Of a stretch of DNA of 64,000 nt, positions 54,190 through 64,000 are shown piece after piece. The first letter of the stretch is position 1. Every line of letters begins with the position of its first letter. The notes beneath the pieces were generated by a model. The model did not search any database. It had not been told where the DNA came from and saw only the letters and a program-made list of their open reading frames with translations. Made by a program: the position numbers and the translations under genes. The DNA comes from Pyxicephalus adspersus (taxonomy: Eukaryota; Chordata; Amphibia; Anura; Pyxicephalidae): contig NC_092861.1 of the NCBI RefSeq assembly GCF_032062135.1, positions 3,853,988 to 3,917,987 of the forward strand. Direction: 5' to 3'.

Positions 54190-57100
54190 ATTCATCATAG
54201 TTACATAGTAGTAAGACATAATTCCATCAAGTTCAACCACTAGGGAAATAAACATATCCCAGACAAAAAAAAAAACCCTAAAAGACATATTTGGCCCAGA
54301 GGAAGACAAAAAAACCCTGGTTCAATTTGCTTCAACAGGGGAAAAAAAATCCTTTCCCATTCCATGAGGCAATCTGTTGTTCCCTGGATTAACAGTCACT
54401 GGTATTTTTATTTTAAACCCTTAATCCCCAGTTATATTCTGTGCTTCTAGAAAAACATCCAGCTTTTTCCTAAAGCAATCTATAGTAGTTGCTGAAACTA
54501 CTTCCCGAGGGAGCCAATTCCACATTTTCACAGACCTTACAGAAGAATCCCTTCATTATCCAGAGCCGAAACATTTTTTCCTCCAGATGCAAGGAGTGCC
54601 TTCTTGTTCTTTGTAATGATCTCAAAGTGAATAATGGGGAAGAGAGTTCTCTATATGGACCATTTATATATTTACACAGGGTGATCGTATCTCCCCTTAA
54701 ATGTTTCTTCTGAAGGGAGAATAGATTAAGTTCAGCTAACCTCTCCTCATAACTGAGCTCCTCCATTCCTTTTCTTAGTTTAGTTGCCATTCTCTTCACT
54801 CTCTCCAATTCCACAATGTGCTTTTTGTGAACTGGTACCCAAAACTGGACTGCATATTCCAGATGTGGTCTGACCAATGCTTTGTACAGGGGCAGGAGTA
54901 TATCTCCATCTCTGCAGTCTATTCCTCTTTTAATACAAGCAAGTATTTTACTAGCTTTAGATATTGCAGCTTGGCATTGCATGCTGTTATTAAGTCTATG
55001 ATCTACCAGAGCTCCCAGATCCTTTTCCATTTCTGACTCACCAAATGTATTCCCCCTGGACAGTATGAAGCATACATGTTGTTAGCTCCCAAAGTGCATA
55101 ATGTTACATTCATCTATATTACATGCCATTTGCCATTTGGCTGCCCAATCAAACAATAAGTACATCAAGGTCTACTTGCAGAATATAGACATCTGTATGA
55201 ACTTAATTCCATTACATAGTTTGGTGTCATCTGCAAACACAGAAATGGTACTTTTAAACCCAAACCCTATATAATTTATAAAAATGTTAACAGTAAAGGT
55301 CCCAACACTGAACCCTGGGGTACACCACTAATAACCCACACAGTATGGATCATTAATTATAATTCTCTGGATGCGGTCTTTAAGCCAGTTCTCTATCCAT
55401 TTACAGATTGACTTTTCTAAAACTATTGACCCTAACTTGCATCTTAACTGTCTGTGGGGTACAGTGTCAAATGCTTTAGCAAAGTCCAAGTACACTATAT
55501 CAACTGCTACTCCACTGTCTACCTGTTTACTTACTTCCTCATAAAAAGAGAGTAAGTTTGACAACTGCTGACTATCACTTATAATATTATTTCTAGCAGA
55601 AGCTCCTCCATGTGGTTCTTTATCAAACTCTCTAGGAACTTTCCAAGTATGGACGTTAAACTAACCGGGCTGTAGTTACCTGATAATGACTTTGCAATTC
55701 AAAATATACAGAAAATAACAAAAACCTTTTATTTAGAAATTATTAAAACAGCAATTTTTCAAGAGCTAGGTTATGCCATTTATCTTAACATGCAAGACGG
55801 CACAATCTGAACATTAATATTGCTCATATATTGGACCATAGTATATCAAATGATTTACCATCTAACAGTATAGCATCTCACAACATCGGGCATCCCACAC
55901 TTGCCAGTGACTAAAGAGTCTCTAAAAATTAGAAACAATGGCTTTGAAATAACCGAGCTCAGCTCTTTGAGGACACATGGATGTAATCCATCAGGTCCTG
56001 GTGCTTTGTCAACCCTATTTTTTCCCAGCTGTTTCTCAACCATATCCGTTCTGAGCCATTGTGACTCATTTAAGGCAGCAACATTGCTATTATGAATTTG
56101 GACTTGAGCTCTGCCATTTACCTTTGTGTACACAGAGGTAAAAAAAAGTGTTTAGTAAATCTGCCTTTTCTATTTCCCCAGTTACCATCCCAGCGAAATC
56201 CTTTAAGGGACCTACATGCTCACATCTGATCTTTTTGCTATTAATATATTTAAAACATTTTGGGGGTTTGCCTCACTTTTCTTTGCAATATGTCTTTCAT
56301 TTTAAGGTTTTACACATTTTCACATCTCCTTTCCACAACTTTTGTTATATTCTTTATAATTTTCAAAAGATGAAGGTGATCCTTTAATTTTATATGTTTG
56401 GAATGCCCTTTTCTTGTTCCTTATGGCTTTTTTCACCTCAGCTGTGAACCACAAAGATTTTAATTTTAGCCTCATAAACTTATTACCCATTGGAATATAT
56501 TTTTCAGTTTGCTTTTGTAGAACAGACTTCAAACATTCCCATTTCTGTTCAGTGTTTTTTCTTTGAGGACAAAACTGTCTCCCAGTCCAAGTCACAGAGT
56601 GACAGAGAAAATTTGCTCTCTTAAAATTAAAAATTTTTATCTTTCCTGTTTTTGCTTCCTGTTTACAGATTACTTTAAATGAAATCATATTATGGTCATC
56701 GCTACCCAGATTCTCTTTTATATGCACATTTGTTATAAGTTCTGCATTGTTAGAAAGAACTAGGTCCAGCAGAGAATCATTTCTAGTTGGGGCTTCTATA
56801 CACTGTACCATAAAGTTATCTTGCATTAAATTCACAAGTTTCCTCCCTTTTTCTGTTCCTGTAGTGCCATTGCTCCAGTCAATGTCAGGGTAGTTGAAAT
56901 CTCCCATGATTAAAACACTTCCACTTTTTGCTGCCTTTTCTATCTGTGCTTGTAGTTGATTTTTTCTTCCTTAGCACTGGGGGGCCTATAGCAGACTCCA
57001 ATAATGAATTGTGTTTTATTAAACCCCACATTCAATTCCACCAATAATGTGTCAACCTCATCGCTTGTTCCATCCGCAGTTTCTTGATTCACACTCATAC

Positions 57101-58380
57101 AGACACCACCACCATTTTGTTTGACTCTGTCTTTAAGAAAGTGAGTATAACAAGGAATTTTGACAGCCCAGTCATGTATAAAACAAAACCAGGATTCAGC
57201 AATGCCAATTAAGACATAATTCTCCTCATTAAGGCTTCCAATTCCCCTATCTTGTTTGCTAGACTTCCAGCATTAGTGAACAGGCTCTTTAAACCATTGC
57301 TGCTTTTACCATCATTGTTTGCCAAATCCTTTTGTTTTTCAGTACAACTAGTACTGCACAATCCAATGTTTGTTTGTAACATGGGAAGCTCCATACATTT
57401 ATCCCTTTTGCACCAGGACCTAACCCATGCGTTTAGCTGTCTAAGCTCCCTCTGCCTTTCCTGTGTTGCGCATGGCACAGGCAATATTTCAGAGAATATA
57501 ACCTTGGGGGTCCTTTTCATCAACCTAAAACCTAGCTCTTGAAACTGATTTTTAAGGATCCTCCATCTTCCTCTGTCTTGTCATTGATTCCAACATGGAC
57601 CAAGACAGCTGGGTCCTGTCCAGCCCCTCCCAGTAATTTGTCCACTCAGTCCACCACATGCTGAACCCTGGCACCAGGGAGACAACAAATCATTCGGTTG
57701 AAGGGATCCGGGCGACAAACTATTCTATCCGTCCTCCTGATCATAGAATCCCCTATGACTACCAATTGTGTTTTCCTTCCTGCGTTTCCTTCCCCACAAC
57801 TACTAGATGTGCTGCTCTCCGGGCTGTTAGAGGTAGCAGTAACATCTAGAGTTGCCACCACTGGGTCTGCCACCTGCACATAACTTTGCAAATATGTTGG
57901 AGTGCTAAAATACAGGACTGACCTTCCTTTTCTGGGAGCTCCTACTACTCCATCTAGTTACAGTAACCCAACTCCCCACATGTTCATCCTGATTAACCTC
58001 TTCACCTTCCACATCTGAACCACTGCCTGCACAGTGATCACGAGACCCCTCTCAAGGTGATCCAGTGATTTCAGTGTTGCAATGTGCAAAAAAACTGTTT
58101 TTTCTAACTCTACCTGATCAAAAGCCACTTGTTTCACCAGCCAGGAGTAAACAAGGTCAAGGTGAGTATGCCAGGAACTTTAATCACCTGTAAAGCGTTG
58201 ACCACTTCCTCTTAAAAGGAAAAAGGTTCTCACTGCCCAGCTCTTATTAGCAACTGGAATCCTCTGCATGGATGACAGCTGAGAACGGAGCAGCCTCTCC
58301 ATTGTCCTTTCAATGGATTGGAGCTGCGAATGAGAGACGGGTAGAGGAGTCATGGCAGCCGGGCGCTCCACCCACTAAAA
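54190..58380 (-). mobile_element. CR1/L2-clade LINE, decayed
   Basis: A long non-LTR retrotransposon read on the minus strand with frameshifts and stops. In element order: a short N-terminal part (~58370-58180); an SGNH-type esterase segment (V-V-I-G-D-S at ~57770, C-C-L-P-G-A-R-V, then V-H-V-G-I-N-D near 57580); an apurinic-type endonuclease (N-A-G-S-L-A-N-K at ~57270, G-V-C-Y-R-P-P at ~56990, G-D-F-N-Y-P-D-I-D-W at 56904, S-D-D-H at ~56700); reverse transcriptase (A-P-G-P-D-G-L-H-P at ~56000, Y-L-D-F-A-K-A-F-D-T-V-P-H at ~55490, V-P-Q-G-S-V-L-G-P-L-L at ~55310, F-A-D-D at 55226-55237); and a C-terminal segment (E-K-D-L-G-A-L-V-D..., ending 54470). The 3' end near 54200 has TACTATGTAACTATGA-type sequence. 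Not capable of coding intact proteins. Confidence 0.88.
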
Positions 58381-58384
58381 GGTG

Positions 58385-59650
58385 GTTGGTCATGAATCAT
58401 GAAGATTATTAGTAATAGTATACACATTCATATCTATACTAATGTCTCTGTCTGTAAATATACACAATAATAACAGTTCACAATTGCAAACAAACTATGT
58501 CAATTTGCACCATAAAATCAATCTGTTATACATTTGTTTGTTGTTTAAGAGGGGTTTGTCAGAGGTTGCCACCTCTGGGATTGTAAGGCACATACTCAAG
58601 GCCAGTAAAGGTGATCATGGTCGAATTTATGCCACCAGTTATACTATTTATATACATATTTGTGCAAACTATGGTCATAAACTCTTCTAGTGTTTAATTA
58701 CCTATACATTAAGTCCTATTTTATACATGTCAACTGATTAGCTCCCACTACTTCTCTCTATAGCAAGTCAGATACATTATATTGTCAAGCATGGCACTCA
58801 CCTATGCCTAGCATCACTTTATTTTCACTGTACCTATATCAGTTATGACAATTTATTTCTAATATAGAGCTTAATATATAGATGCATATCTGCCAAAATT
58901 TACTAGTGTGATAAATTTACCCTACACTATCTCTCTCACAATTGGAAATAGTCAAAGCTTTATTGTTTTTTATGATGATCAATTAATTATTTACTTTGTT
59001 TAATAATTATTGTACTCTTTGGTCTATACTAATATTTTATTATTGGATACAAATCACATTGTCAATTTAGATATTTATATATAAATATATTTATATGTGT
59101 GTTTTTGACTATCTACTACCAGTGATCCTACAATCAATTATTTACTATATGTGAATGTTGTACTGATTAGGATATATGTATTATCTTTACATTCAGTAAC
59201 TGTTTGTGATCCCTAACGTCCCCTGAAGAAGCCAAGCGCTCCAAATAATAGGATTATCATTGTATAGAGCATTAGTCCCCCATCCATTCTATCCTTCCGT
59301 CATCTGTGTGGAAGACTGGGACAATATCGCCTGTAATTTTATCATGATTACATTTTCAATTTTTTAAATTTTAGGTTATATGACTCAAATATAACTTACT
59401 CATAATATATAGGTATATTATGCAAAAAACCCTGCCCTCTTTTTTCTCTTATTTTTTATATCTTTTGGTGTATTGGGGTTGGCAACACCAAAGATCTTTT
59501 TTGATAACACTTGAGGTTGGCTAATTCCCACATCTATAAAATTCCTTCTTCCACATTTCTTCATAATCCAAAACATTCAACATGAACCATAGAAAGCATT
59601 TAAATAAAAAATCAGTCCAAGAGTCATGCAAACTCCAAAGGAGTTTTGTA
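58385..59650. other. Intergenic, no gene recognised
   Basis: AT-rich. At 59216-59250 CCCCTGAAGAAGCC resembles the first half of the hammerhead-like motif, but the GAAA half is missing. Confidence 0.4.
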
Positions 59651-61450
59651 AGCTAGATTGTTTTTTGGTCTATGGATCAAGAAAAGAAAAAAGAAAAACC
59701 CAGCCCAAAGAATAAGGCATTCATTCAACACGGATTGCTTAGAGAAACCCTCCGGCGTTTCCTCTTCTGGTATGAAATGGGCACCTGAGGGAACCTACCA
59801 AAAAATGCAAATCCAACAGATCGGGAAATGGTCAAACAGTTCTTTGCCTCCACAGTGGATGTAGCCTGTGAAATTTCTCCATAAGCACAAATCAGAGGAC
59901 AATGATGTTCTACAAGGGCACATGATATATGACATCAAAATGAATGAATGTGTAGACAAATCTTCACATATCAAAAGTCCCCAAAATTTAACTAAAGGCA
60001 AACATACATTTTAGAATCACACAGAAACTGGAGTCTATTTTAAATATTTAACTCAATAACCAGGCAGACAGGAAGGCAGCACCATAAACATCTTCAAAGA
60101 AAAGTAAAAAACAAGAAAAACAAGATAGAAGGTTCTTATTTAGCTTTTCAAAGGCTGAACACACACACAAACAAAACTACCTTGAATCTCCTCCAGGCCG
60201 CTCTGCAGTGAATAATTGACCTCCTCCTGTTGGTTTAAAACTGTTAAATTAAACAAAAACAACAGAAATAGAGTGAGCATGACTATAAAACATCATTTAT
60301 ATTGGTCAGTTCCCCCAAAAAATAACCAAAAAACATACCACTCCCACACAAACAAATTTGTGAAACGTAATGTGGGGAAGCTGAAATATAACACATATGA
60401 CTGTGGTTTTAAACATGACTATAGACAGCTACACAAGGTCAAACAAGATATACTATGAGGGTTCATCTTACCAGGAGGAAGCCCTGTGTCATCTTCTACA
60501 TGTGAAGTGACATCCTCGTCATCACTCAGAGCAGAGAGGGCAGGAGGGGACTGCTGCGTCTCAGGGCATATTATTGTCAAAACTTAGAAATACATACATT
60601 ATTGATGCAAGTAAAAATAATGCAAAAATAAAAATACACTAAACAGGTTATCTTACAAAAATGATCTCAGGTTTTCCCCCAAACAAAACTAAGGAAAAAC
60701 ACAATACAATTTTGGCATAAATTCAAATTACTAAACTGCTGCAATCCAAAAAAAAGACAAAAGAGATTTGTAGTTAGGCAATTAGTCTAAAAGGATTGAG
60801 CTTACATGGTTGGCAAGCATCGGAGTCATCACAGTAGTCCACCCCTACCATTGTTTCTGGCTCAGTGAATGGCAATGCTTTCATACTCCCTGAGCTGCTG
60901 CAGAATGTTTTGGGGATATGTCCCACTCCTTACGGCCTCTGTGCCCAGGACCCTTTTTATGTGTCTGAACATCTTTTGACACTGGGTAATGGTCCATTGT
61001 GTACTGTCCACTGCATTCCCTTAATGACAATTTCCTCCAAGAGTCCCTGCCTTTCAGTATGTGAGGTCTGGGAGTGCAAGCAAATTCAGCATGAATTCGC
61101 TGAAAAAATTCTATGTAGGACTCCATAAGGGCTGCATTTTACTCAGTAGGGAAGCTGGTTGCCTTAAAAGCAGAATCCCTGGGCTGGCTCAAACTGCCAG
61201 GTTGAGGGCCCAGGGGCCTAGATGTTTCTTGGCCTGCTTGTCTAGGCAATCTAGCTTGCCTGAGGGAGCTGCCTCCTAGTCTATGGGCTAGAGAATGCCC
61301 TGAGGTGGTAGTGCCAGTGTTGGTGCCAGCAGTGGTACTGATGGTGATGGTAGTGCTGGTGCCAGCAGTGGTGTTGCTGGTGCTGCTGGTGGTGCTGGTG
61401 GTGGTGGTGGTTCCAGCATTGGTGCCAGGGGTGTTTTTGGTGGTTGTGTT
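59651..61450 (-). other. Possible left part of a Harbinger element, identity uncertain
   Basis: Lies 5' of the Harbinger transposase relic. On the minus strand short protein-like pieces can be read (for example S-D-D-E-D-V-T-S-H-V-E-D-D-T-G near 60500 and M-F-R-H-I-K-R-V-L near 60970), interrupted by shifts and a possible splice donor (CCTGGTAAGA, ~60470). Harbinger elements often carry a second, Myb-like gene, and these could be its remains, but no Myb motif is visible. Confidence 0.25.
61300..61450. repeat. GGT/GCT trinucleotide-rich low-complexity tract
   Basis: Imperfect GGTGCTGGTGGTG-like repeats. Reverse frames read as Thr/Ser-, Pro/Ala- or His/Gln-rich chains, a low-complexity effect and not genes. 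Confidence 0.85.
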
Positions 61451-61722
61451 CTTTTGGCTGGACAATACATGGTACTAGCAGGAAAAAAGAAAAACATTTA
61501 CAGGACAACACAAAAAACACATTTTGATTTTCAAAAATTTTTGTTTGTGAAGGCTTGTGAAATGTTGCAAGCAGAAGGGCTAAGAACTTCTCTAAAAATA
61601 TATAGGGTTGCAATGGCATGCTCACGTTTATGCGGGTATGCGCATGTTTATGCGGGTACGGGCGCACATGCAAACGCGTTATATATGCGCTTAGGCGTTC
61701 GCATATTCGGCCATTTAGGATT

Positions 61723-63190
61723 ATGGAGGACATTGCTGTTTTTGCAAGTGCAGTTGTGGTCCCAACTGCAACAATGTTGGTTGCTGCAGAAGATAATGGT
61801 ACTTCATCTTCCCAAGAATGTGAGGAGCAGCCTTTAACAGTGTCCCCAACTCTTGAAAGGGTGATTCCACCTGTCACCTAATGTCATCCATAACCTGTAC
61901 ACTGTTTTGGTGGACAAAATAGCTCCTAAGACCAGAAGAAGCCAGGCTGTGCCAGGAATGACCAGACTTCTGGCCGCTCTCTACATATTAGGCAGAGGAT
62001 CATTCCAGACGGCTTAGATCATTCTAAGATCATTCCCTCGGCTTAGTTTGTGGCCTGAGCCAGCCTACAGTATCCAGGGTGTTTATGCAGGTCATAAATG
62101 CCATTGTGATCTTTTTATCACTATATATTCATTTCCCTTACACAGCTCAGGATTTGATTTTTTCAGGCGAGCGGGATTTCCTAATATTTTGGGGGCTAAC
62201 GATTGCACCCATGTGGCAATTCGGGACACTAAACAACAGGAAATCTCATTTCGAAACCGAAAGAAGTATCATTTGCTGAATGTGCAAGTAGTCTGTGATG
62301 CCAACAGGAGAATCATGAGTGTACGCACAGTTTTCCCAGGTTCATGCCATGATGCCTATATCCTGATAGCCCTCTACCAGAGGTTCAACTCTGCAGAAAT
62401 GCAGGGGTGGTAATTAGGTAATGTATAATGTAATTACTGTAATACAACTAACAGTAACAGTAGTTAAATCAAAAAGACACCTAATAGTTGCAGTCATACA
62501 CCTCAAAGTCCCTTTGCATAGGTCTTTAACAGTGTGAATAACATTAGGAAGAAATCAGTGACTGCTATGTGCAAAGCTATTACCTATATTGCATTTATTT
62601 TATATTTTTATGTAATATAGTATTTATAAATTAGTTTTTAAATATTGTACAATATTGTGACCATGGAGGAACCCTTGAACTAACTTTCAGATATTCATGG
62701 AAGCTCTATTATAATTGCTATGTCCACAGCTCACAGTACGTCAGTGTGGTAGTCAGTAGTAACAATTGCTGCTAAAAACCGAAAGGTACTAAACTGACTA
62801 AACAGAGCACAAGCCTTAGCAACCTTTTTAAGAACCTCTAGGGTTACACTGAACCCACAAAACACTTTGTCTTTTATTAGGTGACAAAGGATATGGGCAG
62901 CTTTCATGGATTATGACACAAGTGCGTCTCCCCCAGTCACAAGCACAGCATAAATATAAACAAGTCTCTGCAGAAAAGCCGGGGTTTCGTGGAGAACACC
63001 ATTGGGCTGCTAAAAGCATGGTTTCTGTGCTTGGTGCGGCCTGGTGGTGTGCTCCTGTACACACCCTGGAAAGCTGCTTGAGTTATCATAGCATGCTGCG
63101 TCCTACATAACCTGTGCATACACCATGCTGACACCTGGGACATTCCAGAGGAAATCGAGCCAGAGGTTCACCAACATTCTTAATCATAAT
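61723..63190 (+). pseudogene. PIF/Harbinger (HARBI1-type) transposase, multiply frameshifted
   Basis: Read across several frames: a possible start M-E-D-I-A-V at 61723; L-A-A-L-Y-I-L-G-R-G-S-F-Q at ~61970; the helix-turn-helix block G-L-S-Q-P-T-V-S-R-V at ~62053; A-G-F-P-N-I-L-G-A-N-D-C-T-H-V with the first catalytic Asp at ~62190-62215; F-R-N-R-K-K-Y-H-L-L-N-V-Q-V-V-C-D-A at ~62255-62305; P-G-S-C-H-D-A with the second Asp at ~62340; G-D-K-G-Y at ~62880; and V-E-N-T-I-G-L-L-K with the third acidic residue at ~62990, then C-C-V-L-H-N. About 450 bp of unrelated sequence separates the last two parts from the rest. Stops and shifts rule out an active enzyme. Confidence 0.88.
62420..62870 (+). mobile_element. 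Insertion-like sequence splitting the transposase
   Basis: Between E-M-Q-G-W (62410) and G-D-K-G-Y (62880) lies AT-rich sequence, including ACCATGGAGGAACCC at ~62660, related to the TTTCTCAACC-type repeat at 4195. No boundaries with a target duplication were identified; it could also be an intron. Confidence 0.35.
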
Positions 63191-63273
63191 CCTTTGTAAA
63201 ATGAAATAGCAGACATATTTGTGGAAGAGCTGTGCCTGTATGTAACACCTAACTAATGCATACAATCCAGTAT

Positions 63274-64000
63274 TTAACCACCTGGGTGTTACACCCAGAT
63301 GCCTAGATTTCTGTACCAAAAGCGGTACACTGTTTTTCATGAATTTTTTTTTTTTTAAATTGTAGACCTGTAAGTTACAGAAATATGTCAAAACAAGGGT
63401 CTAGTTGATATCCTGAATATAAAAAAAGTTTAAAACACACAATCATGTAAAAAAAAAGAAAATACTTTAATAATAAAATGAAATAAAAACACAAAAATCA
63501 GCTTAACCTCCCGACCGTTAAGCCCGACCTTCGTACGGGCTAAAAAAAGTTGCTGTTTTGGTTAACCCCAAGATTTTCCGTACATTAAAATCCACACTTA
63601 CCTGGTCCCGCTGTGCTCATGCAGCGTCGTGTTCGTGTTCCAGCGTCGTCCTCCGCCGATCGCCGTCCGTCGATCTCCCTCTCCAGCGTCAGGTGCCTTT
63701 TCCTATACCAGCGGGACCGGTAAGAAGCCGGCCGGCATCTTACCTGGTCCCGCTGATCATCCCGCGTCGTTCTCCTTTCAGCGCCGGGTGCTCTCTGTAA
63801 CAAGAAGCCGGCCGGCGGAGGAAAAAAAAAGCCAGCCGGCTTCTTGTGGGTGCGTGCGCGATGACGTCGGCGCGTGTGCGGGAAATTCAAATTGAAACTC
63901 ATTCATTCATTTTGTATTGGATTGGATACAGGAGATTGTATTCAATCCAATACAAAATGAGAGTTTGAATTTTGGTCTCATTTTGTATTGGATTGAATAC
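63274..64000. mobile_element. TTAA-flanked non-autonomous transposon, second copy (runs off window)
   Basis: TTAACCACCTGGGTGTTACA at 63274 is the reverse complement of the right end of 40837-42060. It is followed to ~63505 by the reversed right-end region, then from ~63506 by the left-end region in the same orientation as at 40837. The two ends are thus rearranged head to head compared with the first copy. Near the end, GTATTCAATCCAATACAAAATGAG-type inverted repeats form a large hairpin, the sequence missing in the gap of copy 1. Confidence 0.7.

Noticed and set aside
59216..59250. Further hammerhead-like motif
   Set aside because: Only the CTGAAGA half is present; GAAA and a helix I arm are missing.
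61281..61877. His/Gln-rich minus-strand open frame
   Set aside because: Product of the GGT/GCT trinucleotide tract; the alternative frames give Thr- or Pro-rich chains equally long.

Overview
The window looks like nuclear DNA of an anuran amphibian (family-level inference): AT-rich, repeat-dense, no operons, and five intact single-exon type 2 (bitter) taste receptor genes (TAS2R), all on the minus strand. Around them are CR1/L2-type LINE, PIF/Harbinger, hAT, TTAA-target, LTR and Penelope-like remnants typical of frog genomes. One assembly gap of N lies at 41323-41756.

Layout. 1-2805: a near-identical 671-bp direct repeat and a ~38-bp minisatellite. 4.2-6.6 kb: palindromic repeats, one of which supplies the last ~51 codons of the first TAS2R. 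7.5-11.1 kb: a gutted TAS2R locus (3' end and 5' flank survive, body gone). 12.3-18.5 kb and 19.3-31.0 kb: two copies of one segmental duplication. The right copy keeps two TAS2R genes (22174-23133, 29594-30541). The left copy has lost both through two separable deletions, one leaving a 97-bp gene stub. 31.8 kb: another TAS2R locus where 3' flank joins 5' leader with no coding sequence between. 32.8-37 kb: degraded transposon sequence, a MITE and a purine-rich tract. 38.3-43.1 kb: a divergent TAS2R, an LTR-like repeat, a TTAA-flanked element containing the gap, and a TAS2R pseudogene. 43.7-52.6 kb: a Penelope-like reverse transcriptase relic, then a further copy of the 24-31 kb unit carrying the fifth TAS2R and split by two ~1.93-kb hAT insertions with visible 8-bp target duplications. 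54.2-58.4 kb: a decayed LINE on the minus strand. 61.7-63.2 kb: a broken Harbinger transposase. 63.3-64.0 kb: a second copy of the TTAA-flanked element.

The receptors form one tandem family: same strand, same start context (M-x-N/D-S-T-[EA]-E), a shared 3' flank and a shared 5' flank. The 5' flank carries a TATA-like site and an octamer-like site about 80-100 bp before the ATG. Copies of the flanks outnumber intact genes, so the array records repeated gene birth and deletion.

The most unusual signal is a dispersed ~40-nt motif with hammerhead ribozyme architecture, in both orientations. The best copies (12730-12769, 19891-19930, 17658-17700) have the CTGANGA core, GAAA, a closing A-T pair, an allowed cleavage-site base at fixed spacing and a perfect 6-7 bp helix I. 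Decayed copies keep the GAAA-N5-H spacing. A Penelope-like RT relic with a YIDD motif lies ~0.35 kb from one of them, in line with the known association of minimal hammerheads with Penelope-like retroelements.
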